Positions 15,266-22,967 of a DNA stretch of 40,754 nt are shown in pieces. Under the pieces are notes generated by a model. The model was not told where the DNA came from. It ran no database searches and saw nothing but the letters and a program-made list of their open reading frames with translations. Source of the DNA: Kiritimatiellia bacterium (GTDB lineage Bacteria; Verrucomicrobiota; Kiritimatiellia; JAFGHX01); NCBI GenBank assembly GCA_016929905.1, contig JAFGHX010000237.1, positions 1 through 40,754 on the forward strand, in the 5' to 3' direction. The position numbers and the translations under genes are program-made. Within the stretch, counting starts at the first letter, position 1, and every line of letters starts with the position of its first letter.

Positions 15266-16399
15266 TCAGACGCTCACCCACTGCCGCTTCTTGTTGCTGG
15301 CGACGACGGCGTCGACGATCTTCATCTCTTCGTAGCCCGTCTCGAAGGTCGGCCGCGCCACGGCCGACCGGTCGTTGCCGTTCAGGGCGTCGTAGTAGTC
15401 CTGGAACAGATGCATGACCGCTTCATAGTAGCCCGTCGGATGCCCGGCGGGCAGCGGCGCATATTTGGCCGTGGACGCGTCCTGCAGGACCGGGTTCTCG
15501 ATCAGGACCTCGTTCGGCTTGTCGCGGTAGCCGATCCACAGCTCCGTCGAATGCTTGTGGTTCCAGGCGTAGGAGCACGTGCTGCCGTAGACCTGGAATT
15601 CGGTGTCCGACTTGCGGCCCGCGCAGGCCTGGCTCGTCGTGAAGGAACCCGGCGCGCCGTTGGACAGCCTGAACAGGACCGCTGAATAGTCCTCCAGCTC
15701 CGCCTTGAAATTCTCGGTCGCGGTTTCCTTCACGTCCTCGAAGGCGACCACCTGCCGTTTCGGTTTTTTGCGGACCGGGACGAGACTGGCGAAGTCGCCG
15801 ATGACTTCGGCGACTTTCAGGCCCGTGGCGAACTGGACGAGGTCGAACCAGTGGCTGCCCAGATCCGCGGTGATGTTCGACTCGCCGCTCTCCGACCGTT
15901 GCAGCCGCCAGGAGAAATCCGTCTCCTTCGACAGCCAGTCCTGGAAATAGGAACCGGAGGCCATGCGCACGTCGCCGAGTTCGCCCCGCCGGATCCGCAC
16001 GGCCATCTCCTGGACGACCGGGTAGTAGCGGTAGCAGAAATCGATTCCCGTCACGATCTTGTTCTTCTTCGCGATCTCGACCAGTTCCCGCGCCTCCTCC
16101 TGATTCATGGCCAGCGGCTTCTCGGAAAGGACGTGTTTGCCCTTCTCCATGGCTTCCTTGGTGATGCCGTAGTGATACTTGTTGGGCGTGCAGTTGTGGA
16201 TCACGTGGATATCGGGGTCCTTCAGGACGTCGCGGTAGTCCTCGAGCGTCTTCTCGATGTTGTAGCGGGCGGCGGTCTTGCGCGCGAGTTCGAGGTTGGC
16301 GTCGACGACCGCCACCACCTTGACCCCGCTGATTCGGGACAGGCACTCGATGTGGACAGGGCCGATGTAGCCCGTGCCGACGACAGCGATGTTGATCAC
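15266..16399 (-). CDS. Gfo/Idh/MocA family oxidoreductase C (GTG start)
   Basis: The 377-residue dehydrogenase opens INIAVVGTGYIGPVHIECL and has the EKP motif in HVLSEKPLAMN. The pocket signature is SNITADLGSHWFDLVQFATG, with Asp and His in place. The start is the GTG at 16399, with AAGGAG 6 nt before it; there is no closer ATG in frame, and the upstream frame runs through a 197-bp gap of repeats. The product is a complete two-domain member of normal length. It follows the GH4 gene in the same direction. Three unlike members in a row suggest successive or alternative oxidations or reductions of one substrate family, which is inference. Confidence 0.9.
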   Translation of the reverse strand: MINIAVVGTGYIGPVHIECLSRISGVKVVAVVDANLELARKTAARYNIEKTLEDYRDVLKDPDIHVIHNCTPNKYHYGITKEAMEKGKHVLSEKPLAMNQEEARELVEIAKKNKIVTGIDFCYRYYPVVQEMAVRIRRGELGDVRMASGSYFQDWLSKETDFSWRLQRSESGESNITADLGSHWFDLVQFATGLKVAEVIGDFASLVPVRKKPKRQVVAFEDVKETATENFKAELEDYSAVLFRLSNGAPGSFTTSQACAGRKSDTEFQVYGSTCSYAWNHKHSTELWIGYRDKPNEVLIENPVLQDASTAKYAPLPAGHPTGYYEAVMHLFQDYYDALNGNDRSAVARPTFETGYEEMKIVDAVVASNKKRQWVSV

Positions 16400-16555
16400 G
16401 ACGTGCTCCTTTCCCTCTTTGATGCAGCTGTGCCCGAAGCGGTAATCGTAGGGGAGGCGGCGGCGGCTGTCAAGAGAAGGTGCGGAGGCCGGAAAGTCCG
16501 GGGTGGAAGGGTCGGGAACGGAGTGAGACGCCGCGCACAGGGCCTCTGACTCCGG

Positions 16556-16583
16556 CCTTTCGACTTTCGACCTTCGACTTTCG
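16556..16583. repeat. Heptamer array (ACTTTCG type), four units
   Basis: CCTTTCG, ACTTTCG, ACCTTCG, ACTTTCG run in an exact 7-bp register within the 197-bp gap between the GH4 and oxidoreductase C genes, just outside the GH4 stop codon. A single further ACTTTCG occurs near 29762. Confidence 0.65.
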
Positions 16584-16596
16584 ACTCTTTCTCGGG

Positions 16597-17913
16597 TTAC
16601 CGCATCTTCGGGATCATCGGGCCGTGTGCGCGGAGCAACGCGTCGCACAGGCGCACGATCTGGTCGATCGGGAGTTCGGAGCCGGTGTGCGGGTCGAGCA
16701 TGGCCGCCTGGTACAGGTATTCCTTCTTCCGGGTGAGGGCAGCCTCTACGGCCAGAATCTGGACGTTGATGTTCGTGCGGTTCAGGGCGGCGCACGGCTC
16801 GGGCAGGTCGCCGACGAAGCAGGGCGTGACGCCCGTGCGGTCGGCGATACAGGGCACCTCGACCACGGCGCGCGCGGGCAGGTTGGTGATCAGCCCGGTA
16901 TTCAAGACGTTGCCGCCGAACTTGAAAGGGCGGTTCGTCTCCATGGCTTCCATCATGTAGGAGGCGTATTCCTTGCTGCGCGCGTGAGCGAGGTTCTTGT
17001 TGCGCACCAATTCCCGGCGCAGGTTCTTCCAGCCCTCGATCTGCCGCACGCAACGCCGCGGATATTCGTCCAGCGGGATGTTGAATTTCTCGATCAGCTC
17101 CGGGTAGCGCGCCTTGATGAACCAGGGCACATATTCGGAGGTGTGCTCGCTGGATTCGGTCACGTAGTAGCCGAACCGCTTCATGATCTCGAGGCGGACG
17201 CGGTCCCGCGCGGGCAGGGTCCCGTTCTTCTCGGCCTCGCGCGCCCGTTTCTTGATTTCGGGGTAGAGATCCCGCCCGTTGTCGGTCACTTCCAGCAGCC
17301 AGCCCTGGTGATTGATGCCGGCAACCTTGTATTGGAGATTCGGAGCCTCGATCTCGAAATGGCGGAGCAGGCGCGGCGCGCAGCCGTCGACGCTGTGGCA
17401 CAATCCGACGGCCTTCACGGCCGACCCGCGCGCGAGCCCCATGATGAGCATGGCGATCGGATTCGAGTAGTTCATGAACAGGGCTTTCGGGCAGACGGCC
17501 TCCATGTCCCGGGCGAAGTCGAGCAGGACCGGAATCGTACGCAGCGCGCGGAAGATGCCGCCGATTCCGAGCGTGTCGCCGATCGTCTGGCGCAGGCCGT
17601 ACTTGCGGGGGATCTCGAAGTCGATGACGGTGGACGGCTCGTATCCGCCCACCTGGACGGCATTGACGACGTAGGCGGCATCTCGAAGCGCCGCCTTGCG
17701 CTGCGCGACGCCGAGATATTTCTCTATCGCCATGCCGGCGCCGAGGTTCCGGTTCAGAGCGCGCAGCATCCGGGCGGAATCGTCCAGGCGGCCCTTGTCG
17801 ATGTCATACAGCGCGATCGTGGATCCTTTCAGCGGCTCGGCGCACATGCAGTCGCCGAGCACGTTCTTGGCAAACACCGTACTGCCCGCTCCCATGAAAG
17901 CCATCTTGGGCAT
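16597..17913 (-). CDS. Glycoside hydrolase family 4 (alpha-galactosidase/alpha-glucosidase-like)
   Basis: The 438-residue cytoplasmic GH4 enzyme would hydrolyse glycosides by the family's unusual NAD+- and Mn2+-dependent route: oxidation at C3, elimination, hydration and re-reduction. The Rossmann loop GAGST is at 8-12, NYSNP at 148-152, metal ligand Cys172 in GLCHSV, and Asn201-His202 in AGINHQGW. These resemble MelA alpha-galactosidase, although alpha-glucosidase and alpha-glucuronidase members share them. GGAGG 6 nt before ATG 17913 selects this start over an ATG five codons upstream. It is the first gene of the leftward operon and has no signal peptide, so the substrate must be imported; no transporter is in the operon. 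Confidence 0.92.
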   Translation of the reverse strand: MPKMAFMGAGSTVFAKNVLGDCMCAEPLKGSTIALYDIDKGRLDDSARMLRALNRNLGAGMAIEKYLGVAQRKAALRDAAYVVNAVQVGGYEPSTVIDFEIPRKYGLRQTIGDTLGIGGIFRALRTIPVLLDFARDMEAVCPKALFMNYSNPIAMLIMGLARGSAVKAVGLCHSVDGCAPRLLRHFEIEAPNLQYKVAGINHQGWLLEVTDNGRDLYPEIKKRAREAEKNGTLPARDRVRLEIMKRFGYYVTESSEHTSEYVPWFIKARYPELIEKFNIPLDEYPRRCVRQIEGWKNLRRELVRNKNLAHARSKEYASYMMEAMETNRPFKFGGNVLNTGLITNLPARAVVEVPCIADRTGVTPCFVGDLPEPCAALNRTNINVQILAVEAALTRKKEYLYQAAMLDPHTGSELPIDQIVRLCDALLRAHGPMIPKMR

Positions 17914-17927
17914 GACGCGCCTCCGCA

Positions 17928-17969
17928 TTGACGATTGACGATTGACGACTGGCGATTGACGATTGGCGC
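17928..17969. repeat. Heptamer array (TTGACGA type), six units
   Basis: TTGACGA is repeated three times, then CTGGCGA, TTGACGA, TTGGCGC in an exact 7-bp register. The array lies in the predicted leader of the GH4 operon, ending 15 bp before its start codon. The same heptamer recurs in the helicase gene at 33642-33708. Confidence 0.75.
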
Positions 17970-17992
17970 CGGGTCGTCTTTACAAACCGCAC

Positions 17993-18022
17993 AGCCTATC
18001 ACGGGCAGCGATGCGGTGTCAT
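17993..18022 (-). promoter_or_regulatory. Candidate promoter of the GH4/oxidoreductase operon
   Basis: On the minus strand ATGACA (18017-18022) and TAGGCT (17993-17998) are 18 bp apart. The start would fall near 17987 and give a leader of about 75 nt that includes the whole heptamer array. The -10 is weak, so this is tentative. Confidence 0.35.
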
Positions 18023-18038
18023 GTACATAATGATCATG

Positions 18039-18206
18039 AGCAGCCATTCTCATTATGGCGTTGCGCCCGTTTGTAGTGTCGAAGATCCGCCTGTGGTGGA
18101 AGGGCCCCGTGAGGGGCGTTCCCGGGGCAAAAGGCGTGTACGGACAGCCCTTACGGGCTTGACTACGAACGGATTTCACGGGGGCGCCGCCATAATGAGA
18201 ATTGCT
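18039..18206. repeat. Inverted-repeat element with nested hairpins (MITE- or REP-like)
   Basis: Imperfect terminal arms of about 40 bp (18039-18077 and 18162-18206) share ATTCTCATTATGGCG and CCCGTTNGTAGT as inverted copies. Between them are two compact hairpins, GCCCC-GTGA-GGGGC and AGCCC-TTAC-GGGCT. The element has no coding capacity. It lies between divergent genes, upstream of both the GH4 operon and the LptF/G gene, so a regulatory effect is possible. Confidence 0.65.
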
Positions 18207-18302
18207 GGATCGTGAGGCCTGGTGCCCGCCCGCCGCCCGGCGACCGGCGCCGAATCTTGTGCCGGCCCGGCGATCTGCGCTTTCTTTGGCGGCCAGATTC
18301 TG

Positions 18303-18308
18303 TATGAT
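18303..18308 (+). promoter_or_regulatory. Candidate -10 box for the LptF/G gene
   Basis: TATGAT lies 28 nt before the ATG at 18337 and 7 nt before another in-frame ATG at 18316. A start near 18315 gives a leader of about 22 nt for the 18337 start. No good -35 is visible at 16-18 bp. Confidence 0.35.
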
Positions 18309-18336
18309 ACGGGGGATGGCGGCACGGCGAGGGTTC

Positions 18337-19476
18337 ATGAAGCTGATCGACAAGTACCTTCTGCGCAGTTACCTCGTGCCTCTGGGGTATTGCCTGGCGG
18401 CCTTCTGCATGATCTATGTGGTGTCGCACCTGTTCGGGCATCTGTCGACCTTTATGGAGGCCGGCACGCCTCTGAGGCGGATTGTGATCTTCTATCTGGC
18501 CTTTCTGCCGTCGGTCAACGGGCCCTGTTCCTTCCTGCTGCTGATTGTGCCGGTGTCGCTGCTGGTGAGCTCGTTGTACTCGCTCGCGCAGTTGACGCGG
18601 CACAACGAGCTGACGGCCATACGGGCGAGCGGAGTCAGCCTGTGGCGAATCATGTGGCCGTACCTGGCCGTCGGGTTCGTCTGCGCGGTGAGCACGGGGC
18701 TCATCCAGGAGTTCGTGACGCCGTGGGCCAGCTACTGGACCACGGAGTTTCTGCGCACGACGAAGACGGGCGGTACGTCCCGCCGGCCGACCGTTCGCCC
18801 GCTGATGTACGTCAACGTGAAGGCCGATCGCGTGTGGTTCGTTGAGGAGTTCGACACGCAGGCGCCGCGCCGGCTGCGGGGCGTCAAGGTGCGGCAGACA
18901 TACGCAGACGGCAGCGTTGAAGAGATTCACGGCGAGGAGGCGGAGTGGCTTGACGGGCGGTGGTGGTTCTTCGGGGTGACCAGCCGGCGGGAAAGCGGGC
19001 AAGGGGTCCCCATCCCCCGTTGGGACGCGGAGGGCAAGCCGTTGCCCGTGCAGACGCCGAGGCAGGAGCGCCGTGAGATGGGGCGTTTTACGGAGACGCC
19101 CCGCGATTTCATGAGTGAGGTGAAGGAACCCGAGTATCTCTCGGCGCTGGAATTGCGCCGGTACGTCCGGCGGCACGCGCGGCTGGATGCCCAGGACGTC
19201 GCCTCGCTCATGGTCGACGTTCATCTGCGCCTGGCCATGCCCTGGACCTGCCTGCTCGTCACGCTGCTGGGTTTTCCCACGGGAAGCCGGACGGGCCGGC
19301 AGGGCGCATTCGCGGGCATCCTGAGCGCCTTGGCGCTTTTCTTCGCCTACTATGTTCTGGTATATGTGGGCGTCGGGCTTGGCAAGGGGCAATATATCCC
19401 GCCCTGGTTCAGCGCCTGGTGCCCGAACATTGTTTTTTTCTTTGTGGGCGTGACGATGGTTTGTAGAATGCGCTAG
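18337..19476 (+). CDS. LptF/LptG family lipopolysaccharide export permease
   Basis: The 379-residue inner-membrane protein is one of the two permease types of the Lpt complex, which with LptB extracts lipopolysaccharide from the inner membrane. It begins MKLIDKYLLRSYLVPLGY, the family's usual opening, and has three N-terminal helices with a cytoplasmic loop (SLYSLAQLTRHNELTAIRASG) that contacts the ATPase. A periplasmic beta-jellyroll domain spans roughly 130-260, and three C-terminal helices follow. An ATG at 18316 would add seven residues; I prefer 18337 because of the family start and the GCGAGGG before it. The partner permease and lptB are not in the window. The PilT/U gene follows by 43 bp. 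Confidence 0.9.
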   Translation: MKLIDKYLLRSYLVPLGYCLAAFCMIYVVSHLFGHLSTFMEAGTPLRRIVIFYLAFLPSVNGPCSFLLLIVPVSLLVSSLYSLAQLTRHNELTAIRASGVSLWRIMWPYLAVGFVCAVSTGLIQEFVTPWASYWTTEFLRTTKTGGTSRRPTVRPLMYVNVKADRVWFVEEFDTQAPRRLRGVKVRQTYADGSVEEIHGEEAEWLDGRWWFFGVTSRRESGQGVPIPRWDAEGKPLPVQTPRQERREMGRFTETPRDFMSEVKEPEYLSALELRRYVRRHARLDAQDVASLMVDVHLRLAMPWTCLLVTLLGFPTGSRTGRQGAFAGILSALALFFAYYVLVYVGVGLGKGQYIPPWFSAWCPNIVFFFVGVTMVCRMR

Positions 19477-19519
19477 TCTTCTGCGGCGGCGGAAGAAGAG
19501 CGGCGAAGGAGGCGAAGCC

Positions 19520-20611
19520 ATGTCGATGCTGAGGGAGCTGCTGGAGAAGGCGGCGGAGAGCGAGGCGTCCGATATCCACATCAAGTCGGGGCAGCGTCCG
19601 TTCTTCCGGATTCATGGGAAGTTGACGGAGACCGAGTTCTCGGAGTTCAGCGCCGACTACGTCCGGGAGTTGGTGGAGGACATCCTGCCGGATCACATGA
19701 GGGAGCCGTACACGCGGGACCACGAAGCGGACTTCTCGCACGAGGAAGGCGACACCATGCGGTTCCGCGTGAACGTGTTTCTTTCGCATGGCGACCCCGC
19801 GCTGGCGATGCGCCACGTGAAGACCAAGATTCCGTCGCTGTCGGACCTGAACCTGCCGGACATCATGGAGAATCTGGCCCTGAGTCCGCGCGGGATCATC
19901 ATTGCCAGCGGCACGACGGGTTCGGGCAAGTCGACCACGCTGGCGGCGCTCATCAACCAGATCAACATTACGGAGCGCCGGCGCGTGATCACGATTGAGG
20001 ACCCGATCGAGTACTACTTCCATGACGATCTGTCGATCATCAGCCAGCGGGAAGTGGGCTTGGACACGGGCGCCTTTCGCTCGGCGCTCAAACACGTGAT
20101 GCGGCAGGACCCCGATGTGATCATGATCGGTGAAATGCGCGACATGGAGAGCTTTATGGCCGCGCTGGCCGCCGCCGAGACGGGGCACCTGGTGCTCACG
20201 ACGCTGCATTCGGGCACGGCGAACCAGTCGATCAACCGCATTCTGGATTTCTACCCGGTGGACGAGCAGAACCAGATCCGGATGGCGCTGGCCGGCAACC
20301 TGCGCGCCGTCGTCTGCCAGCGGCTGGTGCCGTCGATCGAGGGCGGGGTGGTACCGGCGGTAGAGATCATGCTCAACACGCCGACGGTCCGGAAGCTGAT
20401 GGAAAAGAACCAGTTGGACGTGCTGGCCGCCGCGATCGAAACGGGGACCGAAGACGGCATGCAGACGTTCAACCAGTCCATCTACAAGTGGATCAAGAGC
20501 GGGAAGATAACCGAGGAAGAGGGCTTGCGGTATGCGTCGAACCCGGAGACGCTGAAGATGAACCTGAAGGGCATCTTCCTGGACGAATCGCGCCGCATTC
20601 TCGGCGCGTAA
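19520..20611 (+). CDS. PilT/PilU family type IV pilus retraction ATPase
   Basis: The 363-residue hexameric ATPase powers pilus disassembly at the inner membrane. Walker A GTTGSGKST is at 131-139, the Asp box is RRRVITIEDPIEYYF, Walker B appears in DPDVIMIGEMRDMES, and the His box is GHLVLTTLHSGTA. The C-terminal AIRNLIRE motif of classical PilT is replaced by TVRKLMEKNQ, and GMQTFNQSIYKWIKSGKITEEEGL resembles PilU, so it may be the accessory retraction motor. AAGGAGG 7 nt before the ATG is a strong ribosome site. It lies in the same direction as LptF/G and the lipid genes, 28 bp before the ketoreductase; no other pilus gene is present. Confidence 0.92.
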   Translation: MSMLRELLEKAAESEASDIHIKSGQRPFFRIHGKLTETEFSEFSADYVRELVEDILPDHMREPYTRDHEADFSHEEGDTMRFRVNVFLSHGDPALAMRHVKTKIPSLSDLNLPDIMENLALSPRGIIIASGTTGSGKSTTLAALINQINITERRRVITIEDPIEYYFHDDLSIISQREVGLDTGAFRSALKHVMRQDPDVIMIGEMRDMESFMAALAAAETGHLVLTTLHSGTANQSINRILDFYPVDEQNQIRMALAGNLRAVVCQRLVPSIEGGVVPAVEIMLNTPTVRKLMEKNQLDVLAAAIETGTEDGMQTFNQSIYKWIKSGKITEEEGLRYASNPETLKMNLKGIFLDESRRILGA

Positions 20612-20639
20612 TCCCCGCGCCCGCCCGTCGGAACAGCGT

Positions 20640-21392
20640 ATGGCTGGGTTTGAGAATCGAGCGGTCATCGTCACCGGTTCGACGCGCGGCATCGGCCGCG
20701 CGGTGGCCGAGCGCCTGCTGGCCGAAGGGGCGACGGTGGGGATACATGGGCGGCAGGCCGAGCGCGTGCAGCGCCTCTGCCGGGCCTTGTCTCCCGACCC
20801 CGCGCGAACGGTGCCGCTGAGCGCGGACTTTTCCGAACCCGAAGCGGCGGCGGAGCTGGTGCGCCGTTTCGCGGATGCCGCCGGCCGCCTGGACGGGCTG
20901 GTGAACAATGCGGGCGGCGGCAGGGCTGTCGCGTTCCGGGGGCTGACGCTGGCGGGCTGGCGCGCGACGTTCGCGGTGAATCTGGAGGCGGCCATGCTGG
21001 CCTGCCGGGAGGCCTACGTGCGGATGCGCGAGTGCCGGGCGGGTGCGATTGTGAACATCGGCTCGCTGGCCGCGCACGGGCCGGGCAAGTGGATGGGAGC
21101 CGACTACGCCGCCAGCAAGGCCGGGCTCGTGAGCCTGACGCGCAGCCTCGCGTTGGAGGGCGCGCGGTTCGGCGTTCGCGTCAACGCCGTCTCGCCGGGA
21201 ATGGTGGATACCGAGATGACCGCCGTCCTGCCGCCGGACCGGCGCCGCGCGCTCAACATACCGCTGGGCCGGTTCGCGCGGCCCGAGGAGATCGCCGCTC
21301 CCGTCTTGTTCCTGTTATCGGACGCCGCCGGCTATGTGACGGGCGAGGTGCTGCATGTGGACGGCGGGTTGTGGATGGGGGCGGCTACATGA
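20640..21392 (+). CDS. SDR family oxidoreductase (FabG-like 3-ketoacyl-ACP reductase)
   Basis: The 250-residue classical short-chain dehydrogenase is most likely a beta-ketoacyl-ACP reductase for the acyl-chain module that follows. The nucleotide-binding TGSTRGIG is at 12-19 and NNAGG at 89-93. Ser142, Tyr156 and Lys160 form the catalytic set, and a typical C-terminus ends LHVDGGLWMG. The presence of Arg after the first Gly-Ser-Thr suggests NADPH preference. Its stop overlaps the ketoacyl synthase start by 4 bp (ATGA), showing tight coupling. Many SDRs look alike, so the ketoreductase role rests mainly on context. Confidence 0.85.
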   Translation: MAGFENRAVIVTGSTRGIGRAVAERLLAEGATVGIHGRQAERVQRLCRALSPDPARTVPLSADFSEPEAAAELVRRFADAAGRLDGLVNNAGGGRAVAFRGLTLAGWRATFAVNLEAAMLACREAYVRMRECRAGAIVNIGSLAAHGPGKWMGADYAASKAGLVSLTRSLALEGARFGVRVNAVSPGMVDTEMTAVLPPDRRRALNIPLGRFARPEEIAAPVLFLLSDAAGYVTGEVLHVDGGLWMGAAT

Positions 21393-22633
21393 GTGAGCGT
21401 GTGGTCATCACCGGCATGGGCGCGGTCACGGCGCTCGGCTTGGACGAATCAAGCCTGCGCGAGGGGCTCTTCTCCTCCCGCGCCGCCGTACGCCGGATCC
21501 GGGGTTTCGAGGCCGCCCCTTTCAAGTCGCGGAACGCCGCCGAGATTGATCCGGATGCGCTCGCGGCGGAACTGCGCCGGCGCAAGTGGCGCGCGCAGGA
21601 CACGGCGATCGACATGGCGATGCTGGCCGCGGCGCAGGCGTTGGAACAGGCCGGCCTCATTTCGGGTGACGGCCCTTACGAGCGGCAGAACACCGCCACG
21701 CTGTTCGGAACGGGGTCCGGCCCTACGCGCAGCACCTGCCGGGCCTGGGCGGACTATCATGCCAAGGGGCTGCCGGGCATTCGGCCGACAACGGTGCCGC
21801 GCTGCATGCTGAACGCCATTTCGTCGCAGATCTCCATGAAGTTCGGTCTGGCCGGCGCGAACTACGCGGTCGTCTCCTCGTGCGCCTCCTCGACGGTCGC
21901 GCTCGGGCTGGGGTTCCGCATGGTGCGGGACGGGTACGTACCGCGTGTGCTGTGCGGCGGCTCGGAATCCATGTTCGACCCGGCCGTCTACGGCACGTGG
22001 GATGCGCTCGGCGTGATGAGCCGCAATCCCGACCCTGGCGCCGCCTTCCGCCCGTTCGACGCGGACCGCGACGGGTTCGTGTTGGGGGAAGGGGCGGGCG
22101 CACTCGTGCTGGAATCGTTGGGTGGGGCCAAGCGGCGGGGGGCTCCGATTCGAGCCGAGATCTGCGGGTACGGTGAGGCGTCGGATGCCGCGCACATCAC
22201 GCGCCCCAGCGTGGAAGGCCAGCTCGAGGCCATCCATGCCGCCTTCGCATGCGCCGGCCTCGGACCGGCCGACATCGGGCTGGTCAATGCGCACGGGACG
22301 GCAACCCAGGCTAACGACGCGTGCGAAAGCCGGTCCATCCGCGAAGCGCTCGGCGGCGAAGCCGACCGCATACCGGTCGTTTCGAGCAAACCGTTCTTCG
22401 GGCATCTCATCGGGGCGGCCGGCGCCGTCGAAACGGCTGTGACGGTTTTGTGCCTGGAGGCCGGTCGCGCTCATTCGAACCTCAATCTCGACCGTCGCGA
22501 CCCGCTGTGCGATCTCCATTTTGTCGGCGACGCCCCGGTCGATTTGGCGAAACCGGTCGCGATGAAGACCAGTTTCGGATTCGGGGGAAACAACGGCGTG
22601 TTGATTGTGCGCCGCTTTGAGGAAGACACATGA
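21389..22633 (+). CDS. Beta-ketoacyl-ACP synthase (FabF/KAS II-like)
   Basis: The 414-residue condensing enzyme extends an acyl-ACP by two carbons from malonyl-ACP. The catalytic triad is complete: Cys165 in VVSSCASSTVALG, His302 in VNAHGTATQAND and His339 in SSKPFFGHLIGAAG, with the conserved Lys334. GFVLGEGAGALVLE and the final FGFGGNNGVLIV are family hallmarks. Length matches FabF. It overlaps the ketoreductase by 4 bp and the acyl carrier protein gene by 4 bp, so the three are translated as one unit. A neighbouring chain-length factor or acyltransferase of a polyketide pathway is absent, favouring fatty-acyl elongation. Confidence 0.92.
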   Translation: MSERVVITGMGAVTALGLDESSLREGLFSSRAAVRRIRGFEAAPFKSRNAAEIDPDALAAELRRRKWRAQDTAIDMAMLAAAQALEQAGLISGDGPYERQNTATLFGTGSGPTRSTCRAWADYHAKGLPGIRPTTVPRCMLNAISSQISMKFGLAGANYAVVSSCASSTVALGLGFRMVRDGYVPRVLCGGSESMFDPAVYGTWDALGVMSRNPDPGAAFRPFDADRDGFVLGEGAGALVLESLGGAKRRGAPIRAEICGYGEASDAAHITRPSVEGQLEAIHAAFACAGLGPADIGLVNAHGTATQANDACESRSIREALGGEADRIPVVSSKPFFGHLIGAAGAVETAVTVLCLEAGRAHSNLNLDRRDPLCDLHFVGDAPVDLAKPVAMKTSFGFGGNNGVLIVRRFEEDT

Positions 22634-22875
22634 CACGAGACGAGATAAACGAGAAGCTCCGCGAACTCATGAAACGGACATCCCAGGAACTCGTGGACTG
22701 GAATGCCGTGACGGAGGAAACGGCTGTCGAATCGCTTGGGATCGATTCCCTGGCCATGCTGGACCTGGTCTATGATCTGCAGCAGGCGTTCGGTATCGAG
22801 TTCGAGCCCGAGGCGCTCATCCAGGTCAAGACGGTCGGGGACCTGACCACATTCCTGGCGCAGCGGATCGGGTAG
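22630..22875 (+). CDS. Acyl carrier protein
   Basis: The 81-residue four-helix carrier has the phosphopantetheine site GIDSLAMLDL with Ser40 as the attachment residue. It is followed by the usual helix II/III sequence (VYDLQQAFGIEFEPEAL). The start overlaps the ketoacyl synthase stop by 4 bp, and GAGGA lies 7 nt upstream. It sits apart from any fabD/fabH set, so it looks like a dedicated carrier and not the housekeeping AcpP; compare AcpXL of rhizobia, which feeds LpxXL. Whether another acpP exists in the genome cannot be seen from this window. Confidence 0.93.
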   Translation: MTRDEINEKLRELMKRTSQELVDWNAVTEETAVESLGIDSLAMLDLVYDLQQAFGIEFEPEALIQVKTVGDLTTFLAQRIG

Positions 22876-22967
22876 GCTGAGCGTGGGATACGCCGTGCCG
22901 GCATGCTCCGAACCTTTGTCGCAAGCGTTGTCGTGAGCTCACCGCCAAGACGTGGAGATCCTGTCCC

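Noticed and set aside
15266..17401. A longer reading of oxidoreductase C (711 codons) reaching into the GH4 gene.
   Set aside because: The upstream part runs through a repeat-filled gap and the GH4 coding region out of frame. AAGGAG plus GTG at 16399 gives a normal-length enzyme.
17928..17969. Heptamer arrays as CRISPR repeats.
   Set aside because: Units are only 7 bp with no spacers between them, and no cas gene is present.
17928..18206. Intrinsic terminators among the palindromes.
   Set aside because: None of the hairpins in the window is followed by a T-run, and several lie between divergent genes where no transcript ends.
18202..18336. N-terminal extension of the LptF/G gene from 18202 or 18316.
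   Set aside because: The 18202 start overlaps the inverted-repeat element and the -10 box. The family begins at MKLIDKY, which is at 18337.
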